NCBI GenBank assembly: GCA_036387415.1
Contig: DASVTU010000025.1
Location: 1 to 64,000, forward strand
DNA length: 64,000 nt
Origin: DASVTU01 sp036387415
Lineage (GTDB): Bacteria; Acidobacteriota; Blastocatellia; Pyrinomonadales; Pyrinomonadaceae
Direction: 5' to 3'
Of this stretch, positions 14,371 to 24,081 are shown in pieces. Every line of letters begins with the position of its first letter. Position 1 is the stretch's first letter. A program made the position numbers and the translations under genes. The notes under the pieces are model-generated. The model had not been told where the DNA came from and did no database searches. It saw only the letters and a program-made list of their open reading frames with translations.

Positions 14371-15834
14371 ATGCCTGCTGATAAAAGAAGTTCCCGTGGA
14401 ACCGAGCCGTTAGAACCGACCGTCGTGGAAACGTCCAACACTGCCTCTGGTTCGAGCCGTCCGGGCGCCAGAACCCTACCTAATACCGCAACCGGCACAG
14501 GAACCGGCGGCGGCAGCACACAGGAGTTGACGCTGGACATTCAGAGCGTGTTGAACGAGTTGCAGAACATGAGTTCGTTTCCTGTTCCTGGCACCTCTTA
14601 CTCTCAACCTTCCGGTTACGGCGGCGGTGGCGGCGCGACCTCTCTGCAACGCACGGTCGAATTAGCGATTCAGAGCGTGCTCGGACGTTTGCCCAAGCGC
14701 GGCGACCATCGCTCATTCGTCGCCGCCCTGAACATGTCGTTTACCTACAAGGAGACGGAAACCGGGCATCGCCACATTGAATGGACGCCGCGCTCCTATG
14801 CCGGACAGACCGACCTCGGCGGCGGCGTCACGGGCGCACAGGCCAGTCTCGTCACCTTTGCACAGAGCGCCTACGACAATTCGACGCCGCTGCTCGATGG
14901 TCTCTATTCGCTGATTGGTGCCGACGAACAGGAAGTCAACGCGGCGACATCCATCCTGCGCGCCACGTGGACTGAATTCATCAACGAACTCGGCAAGGAA
15001 GGCGGCCCACGCGCCGCACGCGCCAACGCGCTCATCGACAGTCTGGTCAACGACACCGTAACGAGCCCGCTCGACGGCAAGAAGGGCGGACGCATCACAC
15101 GTCTCGGCATCCTTCTCGGCGTTATCGAGCGCGACGCCACCGGTAAACTTCGAGACTCCGGCAATGCCGAAATCACCCTGCCGTCGCAGCGACCTCGCAT
15201 CACGCGCGTCAACGTCGTGACCAACGAGGAAGAAGTCAACCTGACAAACTTCATCGCCTTGCGCGACTACATCTTTGCCGTGCAGGCCGCCTGGCGCAGT
15301 TATCACGAAAACTTCTTCCAGCAGGATTTGGGGACAGGGTTGGTGCTTCTGTCACGTCTGCTTTCGGTTATCGCCGAGGCGGTGGACGAAGTTTACAGTT
15401 CGTTGGATTCGGTCTTTGTCGGCCCGGCCGAGCGCATGACGATTCGCGTCAAGCTGACAGGCAATCGTCAGGACATGAGTCTGGAAGAACTGTTGCAATG
15501 GGTTCATTCGTTTGCGACGGACGAAGCGCCGGTGTTGATTCAAGAGGGCGGGCGTTGGGGCGTCGAGGCCATCATGCCGACCGCCACGCTGCTCCGCAAT
15601 CTCATCTCGCAACTATTCAATCAAGTGGAGATAGAACGCGTGGCGCGACCGCAAAACATCGGCAGGATTACCAATTTACAGCAATTAGGTACCATGACGG
15701 CAAGAGCTGATACGTCCTCGTCGCAGCCGGATTTGCCCGCCGGAGTCTCGCAGACGCGCGTGCTCCATCCGCTCCGCGACTTGCTCGCGCATCTCGACGA
15801 ACTGGTGCGAACGGCGACGGGGATAATTCAATAG
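14371..15834 (+). CDS. Unknown 487-residue protein of the accessory block
   Basis: The start at 14371 is set by AAAGAGGAGG nine bases upstream. The first 100 residues are low-complexity (Thr/Ser/Gly, including a GGGGG run) and probably disordered. The remainder is a soluble mixed-helical domain with the segments SFVAALNMSFTYKE, TSILRATWTEFINELG and ALRDYIFAVQAAWRSYHE. No signal peptide, membrane segment or catalytic motif is seen. The gene follows the small-peptide frame and precedes another unrecognised gene on the same strand. A structural or scaffold role in the block would be a guess. Confidence 0.75.
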   Translation: MPADKRSSRGTEPLEPTVVETSNTASGSSRPGARTLPNTATGTGTGGGSTQELTLDIQSVLNELQNMSSFPVPGTSYSQPSGYGGGGGATSLQRTVELAIQSVLGRLPKRGDHRSFVAALNMSFTYKETETGHRHIEWTPRSYAGQTDLGGGVTGAQASLVTFAQSAYDNSTPLLDGLYSLIGADEQEVNAATSILRATWTEFINELGKEGGPRAARANALIDSLVNDTVTSPLDGKKGGRITRLGILLGVIERDATGKLRDSGNAEITLPSQRPRITRVNVVTNEEEVNLTNFIALRDYIFAVQAAWRSYHENFFQQDLGTGLVLLSRLLSVIAEAVDEVYSSLDSVFVGPAERMTIRVKLTGNRQDMSLEELLQWVHSFATDEAPVLIQEGGRWGVEAIMPTATLLRNLISQLFNQVEIERVARPQNIGRITNLQQLGTMTARADTSSSQPDLPAGVSQTRVLHPLRDLLAHLDELVRTATGIIQ

Positions 15835-15934
15835 GCATTGCTTTAATCGACGAGAGGACGGCGGCCACCAGTAGCATCAACAGAGCAGCGTTGGCCGGAC
15901 ACATTGCACAAAACTGAGTGAGGAGGCGCAACTC

Positions 15935-17077
15935 ATGGCGAAGGAAAAAGATTACACAGAACTTTATGACCGCATCTCGGCGCTACGCCAGACGGTAGCA
16001 GACCGTCTCGGCGCAGACCTCCTGACAAACCCACAACTCGCCGATGCGCTCAACAAACAGATTGAAGACATGCTCAGCGCCGTGCTGTCCGCCGACGACA
16101 CCGCGCCGCCGCCCGATAAAGGACTCGCGCAGTTAATCGGCCTCGGCCCCGAAGCCGCCACGTCGCTCGGCGAAGCGCGCGTCCCCATCGCCGTCCAACG
16201 CTACGACGAAACCGTCACCTCCGAGCGCATCATCGCGATGGCCGACCTCTATTACATCTTTCAGCACGAACGCATCGGTGTCTTTCGCGCCGTGCAGAAA
16301 CTTCAAGAACTGTTCCGCGCCGGAACCGTGCGTCTCTCGACGGGCGCGGGCGCATATGCGCTCTACCAGTTCGACCGCCGACAGGTGCTGCGCTTCACGC
16401 GACGCGACCGTCTCGCCGCCTACTGCCGCGCACTCGGCTACTGCATGGAACCCGCCCCGCTCGGCGCACGCGAAAATTCGCAGTTCCATCACTTGTTCAC
16501 ACACTTCGTCAATCAGGTCACGCAATACTGGCGCGACAAGCGCATCTCCGACGTGATACGCGAACGCTCCAACGACCCGGCCTTCGGCTCGATTGCCACC
16601 GTCCGCCGCGCGGGTCTCGACCTTCGCAACAATCTGAAATTCTCATCCTACGGACATCTCAACGTCTTGCGCGTCGAAGTCATGCAGTTGCTCGACGAAG
16701 CCTTCCGCATCCTCGGCGCAGAGGACATCCGACGTCTCTACGGAGCAGACAATGCGTGGGACGTGATTGAAGAAATCCTGACGCGCTATTTCAACGAACG
16801 ACTCGTTACCTCGCCGCGTCAACGCATGGCGATTGCCGGACGCGAAATCCTTCGCTGGCTCGCGCAACCACACATCCTCCAAACCACGCGCGGGCAGTTC
16901 GAGGCGTTGCTGCTCGAAGTCGCCGAGCACGCCGAAGAGTGGCTGATGAGCGCGGAAGCAGTAGGCGCGACCGAACAGCGTCGCGGCGGCAGAAGCCGCG
17001 TCTTCTCGCTCAAGCGCGCAACGAGCGGCGACGGACAACGCCGCGCCGCCGGAGGCGGACAGAGCCAGTCGGCTTGA
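15935..17077 (+). CDS. Unknown 380-residue helical protein of the accessory block
   Basis: The ATG at 15935 is preceded by GAGGAG. The protein is soluble and predominantly helical. An acidic N-terminal part is followed by a well-conserved-looking core (LYYIFQHERIGVFRAVQKL; RRQVLRFTRRDRLAAYCRAL). Its C-terminal 50 residues are basic, Gly/Gln/Ser-rich and probably disordered (GGRSRVFSLKRATS). No family is recognised. The codon use and GC match the neighbours, so it has no sign of recent transfer of its own. It lies between the 487-residue protein and the GIY-YIG-like gene, all on one strand with gaps of about 100 bases. Confidence 0.75.
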   Translation: MAKEKDYTELYDRISALRQTVADRLGADLLTNPQLADALNKQIEDMLSAVLSADDTAPPPDKGLAQLIGLGPEAATSLGEARVPIAVQRYDETVTSERIIAMADLYYIFQHERIGVFRAVQKLQELFRAGTVRLSTGAGAYALYQFDRRQVLRFTRRDRLAAYCRALGYCMEPAPLGARENSQFHHLFTHFVNQVTQYWRDKRISDVIRERSNDPAFGSIATVRRAGLDLRNNLKFSSYGHLNVLRVEVMQLLDEAFRILGAEDIRRLYGADNAWDVIEEILTRYFNERLVTSPRQRMAIAGREILRWLAQPHILQTTRGQFEALLLEVAEHAEEWLMSAEAVGATEQRRGGRSRVFSLKRATSGDGQRRAAGGGQSQSA

Positions 17078-17152
17078 GACGTGCGCGCATGACGTTGCCT
17101 TCAGAGACCGCATAAGGTTGCGTTCAAAGAACGTTTGATGGAGATGTCGTTT

Positions 17153-18277
17153 ATGTGGACTAGAGACGGACACGATCTCGTTATCTCGCGTGAGAAGATG
17201 GAGAGGCTCATGCCGCAGATTCGAGAGGCGGGATTACATCCGCTGGTCGAGCGCAACTATCGCGGCAGCCTTCCGCGCGCGGTCGGGCATTCGTTGGGAC
17301 AACTGGCGAGCCACGCGCGTCGCATCGGTGCATGGCGCAGCGCAGGTTCTGGCAGACGTTATCCTGTCTTCGCTTCGCGCGTAGGCGGCCTCGGTTATCA
17401 AATCATCACGCAGTCGCTGCGAGACGGGCGCGACGAAGTGGTTGCCATTCGTCCCGAAATCAGCGAGGACGGCGAAATGATGGCGGCCAGCAACAGGCCG
17501 AAACTTCAAAACCGACAGAGCCTCGGAAACGCGACGAGCAATCAAAACCTGCAAGGCGTCAGGGGAATTTATCAGATTTACAAAAACCGTCGGCTCATCT
17601 CGGTCGGAGAGACGGACAACCTCCAACGTCGTCTTCAGCAACATGCGCGAGGCTTGACGCGCATGGGCGTCCCCACGACTGGTTATCAAATCGCTGTCGC
17701 GCCGATGCCGGGAAGCACTAAAGCTCAACGACGCGCAGAGGAAATCAAGCGACAGCAGACCAACCGCCGTCGCGGCGTGCGTCTCACAGACGAGCGCGAA
17801 CTCGAAGCCCTCATGGAGATGCTGCCGCCGCTCGCGCCGTCCGTACGCGAGGGCGAGTCCTTTGATTTATTACGTGATGTGCCTGATTTAATCCGCGCGC
17901 TACCTGCCGATGTCAAAGGAGCACTTGGGCAGGGAGCAGTTAATATATGGAATGCGCGCGTCCCTTTAGTCACTCATGCAACGCAGACGATTAAACGGAC
18001 AGCGCGGAACGCCGGGAGAGCTATCAACAGATACGGGCGAGCCGTCATGGGTACTATGCCGCCTCTCCCTGCTCATTCGATGACGCAGGCGCAAATCAAC
18101 ATAAGGCAGGGTGGCGCGCAGAGCGGGCGAGTTGCGCGTGTCAATCCCAATCCTCCCCCTCAGTTGCGACCGCAAGTCCCCAAAGTCAATCAACGACCAC
18201 GCCCGACTAATCAACCGAGAGGCAACCCGCCGAGAGGTCAGATGACGGTGAGACGACCGACGGGGAGACGACCCTAA
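17153..18277 (+). CDS. GIY-YIG nuclease-like protein with basic Pro/Arg tail
   Basis: The 374-residue protein contains a GIY-YIG-type core. GIYQIY begins at residue 138, ISVGET at 149 replaces the usual YIG/YVG strand, and LQRRLQQH at 157-164 supplies the family's Arg and His. A Glu-rich helix (RRAEEIKRQQ) lies about 30 residues later where the metal-binding Glu is expected. GIY-YIG domains cut DNA with a divalent metal. Residues 1-130 are an unrecognised N-terminal domain; from residue 265 the sequence turns basic and Pro/Arg/Gln-rich. The start is uncertain: ATG 17153 has GGAG at proper spacing, but ATG 17144 or 17138 would add a few residues. It could be a nuclease effector. Confidence 0.7.
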   Translation: MWTRDGHDLVISREKMERLMPQIREAGLHPLVERNYRGSLPRAVGHSLGQLASHARRIGAWRSAGSGRRYPVFASRVGGLGYQIITQSLRDGRDEVVAIRPEISEDGEMMAASNRPKLQNRQSLGNATSNQNLQGVRGIYQIYKNRRLISVGETDNLQRRLQQHARGLTRMGVPTTGYQIAVAPMPGSTKAQRRAEEIKRQQTNRRRGVRLTDERELEALMEMLPPLAPSVREGESFDLLRDVPDLIRALPADVKGALGQGAVNIWNARVPLVTHATQTIKRTARNAGRAINRYGRAVMGTMPPLPAHSMTQAQINIRQGGAQSGRVARVNPNPPPQLRPQVPKVNQRPRPTNQPRGNPPRGQMTVRRPTGRRP

Positions 18278-18407
18278 GCATCTCTACTGACAGCGTTGCC
18301 CTTCGTCCGTCTTTTCATCCGTGCGATTCCTCAAGGCAGACAGTCCGTGTTGCGTTCATCCGCCGAGCCGTCCGAAAGAGGTTAAGCAGAGGCTACGGGA
18401 AAACATC

Positions 18408-19838
18408 ATGTCTTCTTCTCGTCCTCACTCTTACGCCCAAACGCACCGCCCGCGCTTCATCTCCGAGTTAAAAGAGTTAATCAGCATCCCTTCCGTCAGC
18501 GCGCAGCCGCGTCACGCCGACGACGTGCGTCGTTGCGCCGCGTGGCTCGCAAAGCATCTGCGCGATGTCGGCATGGAACACGTCCGCGTCATCAAGACGC
18601 CGCGCCATCCCATTGTCTATGCCGACTGGCGACACGCGCCGGGGCGTCCGACTGTTTTGATTTACGGACACTACGACGTGCAGCCACCAGAACCGCTCGA
18701 CGAATGGCAGACGCCGCCGTTTGAGCCGACCGTGCGCGGCGCGAACATCTACGGGCGCGGAGCCTGCGACGACAAGGGTCAACTTTTTGCACACCTCAAA
18801 GCGTTGGAGTCCTATCTCCGCACGACGGGCAGGCTTCCGTTAAATGTCAAAATTTTATTGGAAGGCGAGGAAGAAATCGGCAGCCCCAACCTCAAAGCCT
18901 TCATCGAACGCGCGCGCCGCGAACTCGCCGCCGATACCGTCGTCATGTCCGACACGCGCATGCTCGCGCCCGACCGTCCGGCCATCACGTATGGTCTACG
19001 CGGCGGATTGAGCATGGAGTTGGAAGTCACAGGCCCGCCGCAGGATTTGCACTCCGGCAACTTCGGCGGCGCGATTCACAACCCCCTCCAAGTGCTCTGC
19101 GACATCATCAGTAGCTTTCACGACGAGCGAGGGCGCATCCGCATCGACGGTTTTTATCGTCGCGTGCGTCGTTGGCCGGAGGAGGAACGCGCGTACATGG
19201 CACGCACCGGCCCGTCGGATGCAAAGATTCTTCGTGATGCGCGCGTCGAGCGCGGGTGGGGCGAATGCGGTTATACGCTCTACGAGCAGACCACGATTCG
19301 TCCGGCTCTAACGATTAGCGGCATCGGCGGCGGTTATCAGGGGACGGGCGGGAAGTCGATTATTCCTTCGCGCGCGATGGCGAAAATCAACGTCCGTCTT
19401 GTCCCCGACCAAGACCCGCGCGAGATTGAAAAACTTATCTCCGCGCACATCCGACGCCACACGCCGCCGAGCATCCGCGCCAACGTCCAGACCAACTTTC
19501 GTACCAAGCCCGCGCTCGTCAACCGTCAGCATCCGTCGATGCGCGCGGCGGTGGCGGCGTGTCGGCGGGGCTTCGGGGCGTCGCCCGTCTTCGTGCGTTC
19601 GGGCGGAAGCATTCCGGTCGTCAACACGTTTCAGACTCTGCTCGGCGCGCCGACTATCCTGATGGGTTTCGCGTTGCCCGACGACCGTATCCATGCGCCC
19701 AACGAAAAATTCCATCTTCCCAACTTCTACAACGGCATCTCGACCTGCATCCATTTCCTCTCACACGCCGCGCAAATCCAACCGCAGCGCACAACGGTCG
19801 CTGCAAGACCCGCCGAAACTCTCAACGCCCGTTGGTAA
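18408..19838 (+). CDS. M20-family dipeptidase
   Basis: This 476-residue zinc peptidase is of the M20 dipeptidase / CNDP type. Metal-ligand motifs appear in order: YGHYDVQP (H88, D90), GRGACDDKG (D121 bridging), EGEEEIGS (catalytic and metal Glu near 154-155), SDTRM (D182) and the C-terminal IHAPNEKF histidine. The dimerisation (lid) domain occupies the middle. It should hydrolyse dipeptides in the cytoplasm. I start at ATG 18408, because the 29 extra upstream residues are unlike the family N-terminus. It is probably a housekeeping gene unrelated to the accessory block, although it follows on the same strand after 130 bases. A non-coding gap of 262 bases follows it. Confidence 0.93.
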   Translation: MSSSRPHSYAQTHRPRFISELKELISIPSVSAQPRHADDVRRCAAWLAKHLRDVGMEHVRVIKTPRHPIVYADWRHAPGRPTVLIYGHYDVQPPEPLDEWQTPPFEPTVRGANIYGRGACDDKGQLFAHLKALESYLRTTGRLPLNVKILLEGEEEIGSPNLKAFIERARRELAADTVVMSDTRMLAPDRPAITYGLRGGLSMELEVTGPPQDLHSGNFGGAIHNPLQVLCDIISSFHDERGRIRIDGFYRRVRRWPEEERAYMARTGPSDAKILRDARVERGWGECGYTLYEQTTIRPALTISGIGGGYQGTGGKSIIPSRAMAKINVRLVPDQDPREIEKLISAHIRRHTPPSIRANVQTNFRTKPALVNRQHPSMRAAVAACRRGFGASPVFVRSGGSIPVVNTFQTLLGAPTILMGFALPDDRIHAPNEKFHLPNFYNGISTCIHFLSHAAQIQPQRTTVAARPAETLNARW

Positions 19839-20100
19839 ATCTCCGTCGTTTGCTACCGATTCAAACGAGGGACTCAGAAGCGGTCGCTCGTTTAGCGCGT
19901 ACTGGTCATTCGTTGGCAGAAATGCGCCGCGCAATTTGCGTTGGAACCGACATGAGTTAATATAAACGCCGGATATTTGCCCGCCTGATTCTCTTAGCGC
20001 CCCTTCAATTTATCTGTTGGGATATCTCACGCGTCGAATTGCGATTGGCTAAGGATGGCGGGATAGTTTCTAGTGGCGGCGTCCGGTTTCACGAACCTCC

Positions 20101-23100
20101 ATGCACATCGAAGATTTAGAATCATCATCACACACTGAAGACCGCTTTCGCGCCATTCTCGAACAGTCTCCGTTGAGCATCCAGATTATGTCGGCGGACG
20201 GGCGCATCATCCGTGTCAATCGCGCTTGGGAGGAATTGTGGGGCGTCACGCTCGACCAACTCGAAGGCTACAACATTCTCGAAGACCATCAACTCATCGA
20301 GAAAGGCATCATGCCTTACATCCGTCGCGGCTTCGCCGGAGAGACCGTCGAAATCCCGCCCGTGCTCTACGACCCCGACGCCACCATCCCCAATATCACC
20401 AGACACACCGAACCGCAACGTTGGACGCAAGCACTCATCTATCCGATTAAAGACGCGTCGGGCGAGGTGCGCGAGGTGGTGCTGATGCATGAAGACATCA
20501 CCGAGCGCCGTCGCGCCGAAGAGGCTCTGCGCGTGAGCGAGTCGCGCTATCAGCGCGCGGCTGAATCGGGCAGAGTCGGCATCTGGGATTTGCACCTTGA
20601 GACGGACGAACTTTACCTCTCGCCCAACCTCAAAGCCCTGCTCGGTTACAACGACGACGAACTCGCCAACAATCTCGACGAATGGTGCAAGCTCGTTCAC
20701 CCAGACGACAAAGAGAAGACCATTGCGGCGACCAAAGCGCACCTTGAAGGCCACACGGCGAGATACGAGGTCGAAGTGCGTCGTCGCCACAAGCAAGGCC
20801 ATTATCTCTGGTTTCTCGCGCAGGGCATCGCGCTCAAAGATGCTTCCGGCAAAGCCTATCGTCTCACGGGTTCGGATACCGACATCACTCTACGCAAACA
20901 GATGGAGGAAGAACTGCGCCGCCGTGAGGAGCAGTATCGCGGCCTGCTTGAGAACGCCAACGACATCATCTATTCGCACGATCTCACCGGACGTTATCTC
21001 TCCATCAATCGCGCGGGCGAAAAGATTACGGGCTACACGCGCGAGGCCGTGCTCGGCGGCATGAACATCTCGCAACTCGTCGTGCCCGAACATCTGGCGC
21101 GGGCGAAAGAGATGATGCAGCGCAAACTCCGCGACCCGACGCCGACCGTCTATGAAGTGGACATCTTCGCCAAAGACGGGCGGCGTCTAACGCTCGAAGT
21201 GAGTACGAGAATTTCATACAGCGACGGGCAGCCCGTGGCGGTCGAAGGCGTGGCGCGCGATGTCACGGAGCGCAAACGCGCCGAGCAGGAGCGTGCGCGG
21301 CTTGCCGAACAGGTCGAGCAGCAGCGCAAGCATCTTCAGGCGATGGTGTCGAGCGTGCCGGGCGTAGTTTGGGAAGCATGGGGCGAGCCGGATGTGGCGA
21401 GTCAACGGATAGATTTCGTCAGCGACTACGTTGAGACGATGCTCGGCTATAGCGTCGAAGAATGGCTCTCGACGCCTAACTTCTGGCTCAGCATCGTCCA
21501 CCCCGACGATCAGGAACTCGCCGCGCGCAACGCCGCCGAAACTTACGCGAGCGGCAAACCCGGCACGAATCAGTTTCGCTGGATAGCGAAGGACGGCAGA
21601 GTGGTGTGGGTTGAATCGCAGTCGGTCGCTATCTCGGACGAGTCGGGACGTCAGAGAGGCATGCGCGGCGTGACGATGGACATCAGCGAGCGCAAGCAGA
21701 AGGAGTTCATCGAACGTTTTCTCGCCGAAGCCAGCACCACCCTCGCATCATCGCTCGACTACGAGACAACGCTTTCGACCGTGGCGCGGCTTGCCGTTCC
21801 GCATTTCTCGGATTGGTGCAGCGTCGATGTGGCGAACGAAGACGGCACGCTCAGTCGTCTCGCCGTCGCGCATGTTGACCCGGAAAAGGTGGTCTGGGCG
21901 CATGAGATACAGAAACGTTATCCGCCCGACCCCGCCGAGCCGAGCGGCGTCCACAACGTTCTACGCACAGGACAGTCGGAATTCTATCCAGACATCCCCG
22001 ACGAGTTGCTCGTTCAGTATGCGCGCGACCCGGAGCATTTGGAGATTATGCGTCAAATCGGATTCCGTTCGTGCATGCTGGTTCCGCTCAGGGCGCGCAG
22101 ACGCATTCTCGGTGTCCTGTCGTTTGTTAATACGGCAACGAGTCGCCATCACACGCCGGAGGATTTGGCTCTGGCCGAAGACCTCGCCAATCGCGCCGCC
22201 CTCGCGGTTGATAACGCGCGTCTCTACCGGACAGAACAACAGACACGACGCGCCGCCGAGCGAACGTCCGACCTTTTGCGACGCCTGCAAGCCCTCTCCA
22301 CGTCGCTCACACAAGCCTTGACGCCGCCCGAAGTCGCCACCGCCGTTATCGAACAGGGACTCAAATCGCTCGGCGCGCACGCGGGCACGGTCGTCCTCAT
22401 CGACGACACGGGCACGGAGTTGGAACTCGTCGGCACGGTCGGTTTCTCGTCCGAATTGGTGGATAAGTGGCAACGCTTTTCCTTGAATCAACGCGTGCCC
22501 ATCGCGGATGCCATCCGCACGAAAACCACTGTGCTCGTCGAATCATTCTCCGACCCCGAATGGCACGCGAGCTATCCCGGCCTCGGCCCACTCGCCTCCG
22601 TCACGGGCAGCAAGGCTCTGGTCGCCGCGCCGCTCATCGTCGAAGGTCGAACCATCGGAGCCGTCGGCTTGAGTTTTGCCGAGCCGCAAAAATTCAGCGA
22701 AGACGACCGCGCCTTTCTCGTCGCGCTCGCACAGCAATGCGCGCAAGCCCTCGAACGCGCGCGCCTCTACGAAACCGAACAACGCCTACGCACGCAGGCC
22801 GAAGCCGCCAACCGCATCAAGGATGAATTTCTCGCCACCGTCTCGCACGAACTTCGCACGCCGCTCACGGCGATAGTCGGTTGGTCGAGCATGCTCCGCA
22901 CCAACACATTCGACGAGGCCGCCACGGCTCGCGCCATCGAAACCATCGAACGCAACGCCAAAGCGCAATCGCAGATTATCGAAGACCTCCTCGATGTGTC
23001 GCGCATCATCACGGGCAAACTCAGCCTTGATGCGCGTTCAATCGAACTCGATTCGATTATCCATTCGGCGATTGAAGCGTTGCGTCCAGCGGCGGCGACG

Positions 23101-23973
23101 AAGGGCATCCACATCAAATCCGAACTCGACCCCGGAGCCAGCACCGTCTGGGGCGACCCCGCGCGCCTGCAACAGATTATGTGGAATCTGCTCTCCAACG
23201 CCGTCAAGTTCACGCCCAAAGGCGGCGAGGTCACAGCGACGCTCCGGCGCGTCGATTCGCATGTGCAAATCAGCGTCAGTGATAACGGGCAGGGCATCAG
23301 TGCTGAATTTCTGCCCTTCGTCTTCGAGCGTTTTCGTCAAGCCGACGGCACGACGACCAGAATCCACGGCGGACTCGGTTTGGGACTCGCCATCGTGCGC
23401 CATCTCGTCGAGATGCACGGCGGAACTGTGCGAGCCGAAAGCGCAGGTCAAGGGCACGGCTCAACCTTCACAGTCGATTTACCGCTCATGGCCGTGCAGG
23501 GCGTTGACCCGCACGCGCCACAATTCCCACAGTCGGTCGTCGGCGCGATGCCGCTTGATTGTCCGCCCACACTCAATGCCATACGCATCCTCATCGTTGA
23601 TGACGAGGCGGACACGCGCGTCTTACTCAAAACCATCGTTGAGCAATGCGGCGCGCAAGTGTTGGCGGTATCGTCAGCGGCAGACGCGCTCGAAGCGTTA
23701 GCGAGTTTCAAGCCGCACATACTGGTCAGCGACATCGGGATGCCCGTGGAAGATGGTTATACGCTGATACGTCGAGTGCGTGCGCTCAGCACCGAAGACG
23801 GAGGCAAGATTCCTGCCGTCGCACTGACCGCTTACGCACGCGAGGAAGACCGCATGCGCGCACTGCTCGCGGGCTTTCAAGTTCACGTCGCTAAGCCCGT
23901 CAATCCCGCCGAACTCATCGCCGTCGTCGGCGGTCTCGCAGGCATAGAGGCAAGGGAAAAGGGAAAAGAGTAA
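20101..23973 (+). CDS. Multi-PAS/GAF hybrid sensor histidine kinase with receiver
   Basis: The 1290-residue soluble sensor has about four PAS/PAC modules (residues 12-540), for example FRAILEQSPLSIQIM and YRGLLENANDIIYSH. Two GAF domains follow at about 550-700 and 725-890. The HisKA dimerisation domain carries H916 in TVSHELRTPLTAI. The HATPase_c region has N-, G1- and G2-like boxes (NLLSNAVKF; GLGLGLAIV). The C-terminal receiver has D1211 (LVSDIGMP). No membrane segments are present, so it senses cytoplasmic or diffusible signals such as redox state or light. A separate phosphotransfer protein or response regulator must act downstream. It ends 109 bases from the convergent L,D-transpeptidase gene. 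Confidence 0.93.
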   Translation: MHIEDLESSSHTEDRFRAILEQSPLSIQIMSADGRIIRVNRAWEELWGVTLDQLEGYNILEDHQLIEKGIMPYIRRGFAGETVEIPPVLYDPDATIPNITRHTEPQRWTQALIYPIKDASGEVREVVLMHEDITERRRAEEALRVSESRYQRAAESGRVGIWDLHLETDELYLSPNLKALLGYNDDELANNLDEWCKLVHPDDKEKTIAATKAHLEGHTARYEVEVRRRHKQGHYLWFLAQGIALKDASGKAYRLTGSDTDITLRKQMEEELRRREEQYRGLLENANDIIYSHDLTGRYLSINRAGEKITGYTREAVLGGMNISQLVVPEHLARAKEMMQRKLRDPTPTVYEVDIFAKDGRRLTLEVSTRISYSDGQPVAVEGVARDVTERKRAEQERARLAEQVEQQRKHLQAMVSSVPGVVWEAWGEPDVASQRIDFVSDYVETMLGYSVEEWLSTPNFWLSIVHPDDQELAARNAAETYASGKPGTNQFRWIAKDGRVVWVESQSVAISDESGRQRGMRGVTMDISERKQKEFIERFLAEASTTLASSLDYETTLSTVARLAVPHFSDWCSVDVANEDGTLSRLAVAHVDPEKVVWAHEIQKRYPPDPAEPSGVHNVLRTGQSEFYPDIPDELLVQYARDPEHLEIMRQIGFRSCMLVPLRARRRILGVLSFVNTATSRHHTPEDLALAEDLANRAALAVDNARLYRTEQQTRRAAERTSDLLRRLQALSTSLTQALTPPEVATAVIEQGLKSLGAHAGTVVLIDDTGTELELVGTVGFSSELVDKWQRFSLNQRVPIADAIRTKTTVLVESFSDPEWHASYPGLGPLASVTGSKALVAAPLIVEGRTIGAVGLSFAEPQKFSEDDRAFLVALAQQCAQALERARLYETEQRLRTQAEAANRIKDEFLATVSHELRTPLTAIVGWSSMLRTNTFDEAATARAIETIERNAKAQSQIIEDLLDVSRIITGKLSLDARSIELDSIIHSAIEALRPAAATKGIHIKSELDPGASTVWGDPARLQQIMWNLLSNAVKFTPKGGEVTATLRRVDSHVQISVSDNGQGISAEFLPFVFERFRQADGTTTRIHGGLGLGLAIVRHLVEMHGGTVRAESAGQGHGSTFTVDLPLMAVQGVDPHAPQFPQSVVGAMPLDCPPTLNAIRILIVDDEADTRVLLKTIVEQCGAQVLAVSSAADALEALASFKPHILVSDIGMPVEDGYTLIRRVRALSTEDGGKIPAVALTAYAREEDRMRALLAGFQVHVAKPVNPAELIAVVGGLAGIEAREKGKE

Positions 23974-23997
23974 ACGCTCCCGCGCAGTGAAAGTAAA

Positions 23998-24062
23998 AAA
24001 GGCGCAAGGCAAAAGGGAAGGAAGATGACTGGCTTTCCTTCTTACTTTTGCCTTGCGCCTTT
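23998..24062. terminator. Bidirectional intrinsic terminator between convergent genes
   Basis: AAAGGCGCAAGGCAAAAG (23998-24015) is the exact complement of CTTTTGCCTTGCGCCTTT (24045-24062). The 18-bp stem has a second partial inner stem (GGAAGGAAG with CTTTCCTTC). A-tract and T-tract ends suit both directions. It lies between the histidine kinase and L,D-transpeptidase stops. Confidence 0.85.
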
Positions 24063-24081
24063 TACCTTGTGCCTTACTTCT

